Source: an uncultured Bacilli bacterium (GTDB lineage: Bacteria; Bacillota_I; Bacilli_A; RF39; UBA660). Taken from it: a DNA stretch of 5,491 nt. The stretch covers positions 1 to 5,491 of the forward strand of contig CANQYN010000065.1 of NCBI GenBank assembly GCA_947628105.1, given 5' to 3'. Position 1 is the stretch's first letter; each line of letters starts with the position of its first letter. A program made the translations under genes and the position numbers. Under the pieces are notes generated by a model. That model saw only the letters and a program-made list of their open reading frames with translations. It did not search any database and had not been told where the DNA came from. Shown here in pieces: positions 4,787 to 5,491 of this stretch.

Positions 4787-5491
4787 TTGTTATTTAGGAA
4801 TCGATATTGGGTCTATCTCAACCAAAGGTGTTATTATTGATTCTAACAATAAAATTTTAGTATCTGATTATATATGGACAGAAGGAAATCCTATTTCGGC
4901 AGTAAAAAAATTAGTTTCTACATTAAAAGAATCTTTATCTGATGACTATATTGTAAAAGGAATTGGAACGACGGGAAGTGCTCGAAAACTAATCGGTCTA
5001 CTATTAGACGCCAATATCATCAAAAATGAAATTACTGCTCATGCGATTGGAACATTAACTTTTTATCCAGAAGCTAGGACAATTTTAGAAATCGGAGGCC
5101 AAGATTCTAAAATAATTTTACTAGAAAATGGCATTATTACTGATTATGCTATGAATACATTATGTGCGGCTGGAACTGGTGCTTTTCTTTCTAGTCAGGC
5201 CAAGCGTTTAGGAATTCCCATCGAAAAATTTGGAGACTTGGCTTTAAAATCAGATAATCCTGTAAAAATAGCAGCGCGTTGTACAGTGTTTGCTGAATCC
5301 GATCTGGTTCATAAAGCACAAGTTGGTTATAAAAAAGAAGATATTGTTGCTGGCCTTTCCAAAAGTATTGTGTTAAATTATTTAAATAATGTTGGGAAAG
5401 GGAAAAAGATAAAGGAACCTATTATTTTTCAAGGAGGAGTTAGTAAAAATAAGGGGGTATTAAAATATTTTAAAGAAGTATTAAAATCAGA
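4779..5491 (+). CDS. BadF/BadG/BcrA/HgdC-family ATP-dependent activase (3' end cut by window)
   Basis: An acyl-CoA dehydratase activase-type ASKHA ATPase. In the HgdC paradigm a homodimer with one [4Fe-4S] cluster at the interface uses ATP hydrolysis to push an electron at very low potential into its partner. The ATG at 4779 follows GAGGAG (4768-4773) by five bases and overlaps the previous gene by eight (ATGAATGA). The frame stays open for 237 codons to the window end; HgdC has about 260 residues, so little may be missing. Motifs in order are GIDIGSISTKGV (7-18, phosphate loop 1), GIGTTGSAR (61-69), ITAHAIGT (85-92), ILEIGGQDSKII (102-113, phosphate 2), NTLCAAGTGAFL (126-137), ARCTVFAESDLV (166-177) and FQGGVSKNKGV (adenosine region). 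C129 and C168 match in context the two cluster-ligand cysteines of HgdC, so the cluster should be functional. The activase is the last visible gene of the operon; it may continue beyond the window. Confidence 0.9.
   Translation, partial: MNDCYLGIDIGSISTKGVIIDSNNKILVSDYIWTEGNPISAVKKLVSTLKESLSDDYIVKGIGTTGSARKLIGLLLDANIIKNEITAHAIGTLTFYPEARTILEIGGQDSKIILLENGIITDYAMNTLCAAGTGAFLSSQAKRLGIPIEKFGDLALKSDNPVKIAARCTVFAESDLVHKAQVGYKKEDIVAGLSKSIVLNYLNNVGKGKKIKEPIIFQGGVSKNKGVLKYFKEVLKS

Noticed and set aside
1..5491. Mobile elements, CRISPR arrays, tRNA/rRNA genes, riboswitches
   Set aside because: No transposase motifs, regularly spaced repeats, cloverleaf-like sequences or long structured leaders were seen. 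Intergenic gaps are all about 100 bases or shorter and are accounted for by promoters and terminators.

Overview
The window comes from an AT-rich bacterium of the Bacillota, most likely a Bacilli or Mollicutes-related lineage (an RF39- or Erysipelotrichia-like gut anaerobe would fit). The evidence is the strongly A/T-biased codon use, consensus AAGGAG ribosome sites, the rlmB-sigH neighbourhood typical of Bacillota, a DUF1540 protein, and anaerobic radical-type activase genes. TGG encodes Trp and TGA is used as a stop, so the standard bacterial code applies. The lineage is inferred from these traits, not proven.

Left part (1-1086): the 3' two-thirds of rlmB (23S rRNA G2251 2'-O-methyltransferase) overlaps by 17 bases a small sigma-70 family factor resembling SigH. 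In Bacillus the same two genes are separated by yacP and followed by rpmG-secE-nusG; here yacP is absent and the next gene is unrelated.

Middle (1087-2530): two monocistronic-looking units. The first has an extended -10 promoter, encodes a 379-residue Glu-rich protein with a disordered acidic N-terminal half and a coiled-coil C-terminal half, and ends at a hairpin terminator. The second has a near-consensus promoter (TTGTAC-N17-TATAAT) and encodes a 41-residue single-pass membrane microprotein. It ends at a perfect 22-bp stem terminator that it shares with a convergent gene.

Right part (2534-5491): a Cys-rich DUF1540 miniprotein lies on the minus strand. Divergent from it is a tightly coupled three-gene operon: a DUF2229/COG3580-like protein, a COG3581-like protein related to the 2-hydroxyacyl-CoA dehydratase D-component family, and a BadF/HgdC-type ATP-dependent activase cut by the window end. 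Successive genes overlap by 13 and 8 bases. The first two proteins look like paralogous subunits, each with three Cys in matching contexts (C52/C87/C250 and C52/C80/C302). The third has both cluster-ligand Cys (C129, C168) and the ASKHA ATPase motifs. The likely machine is an ATP-driven low-potential electron injector (activase) feeding an Fe-S reductase-like partner of unknown substrate. This operon is the most interesting part of the window.
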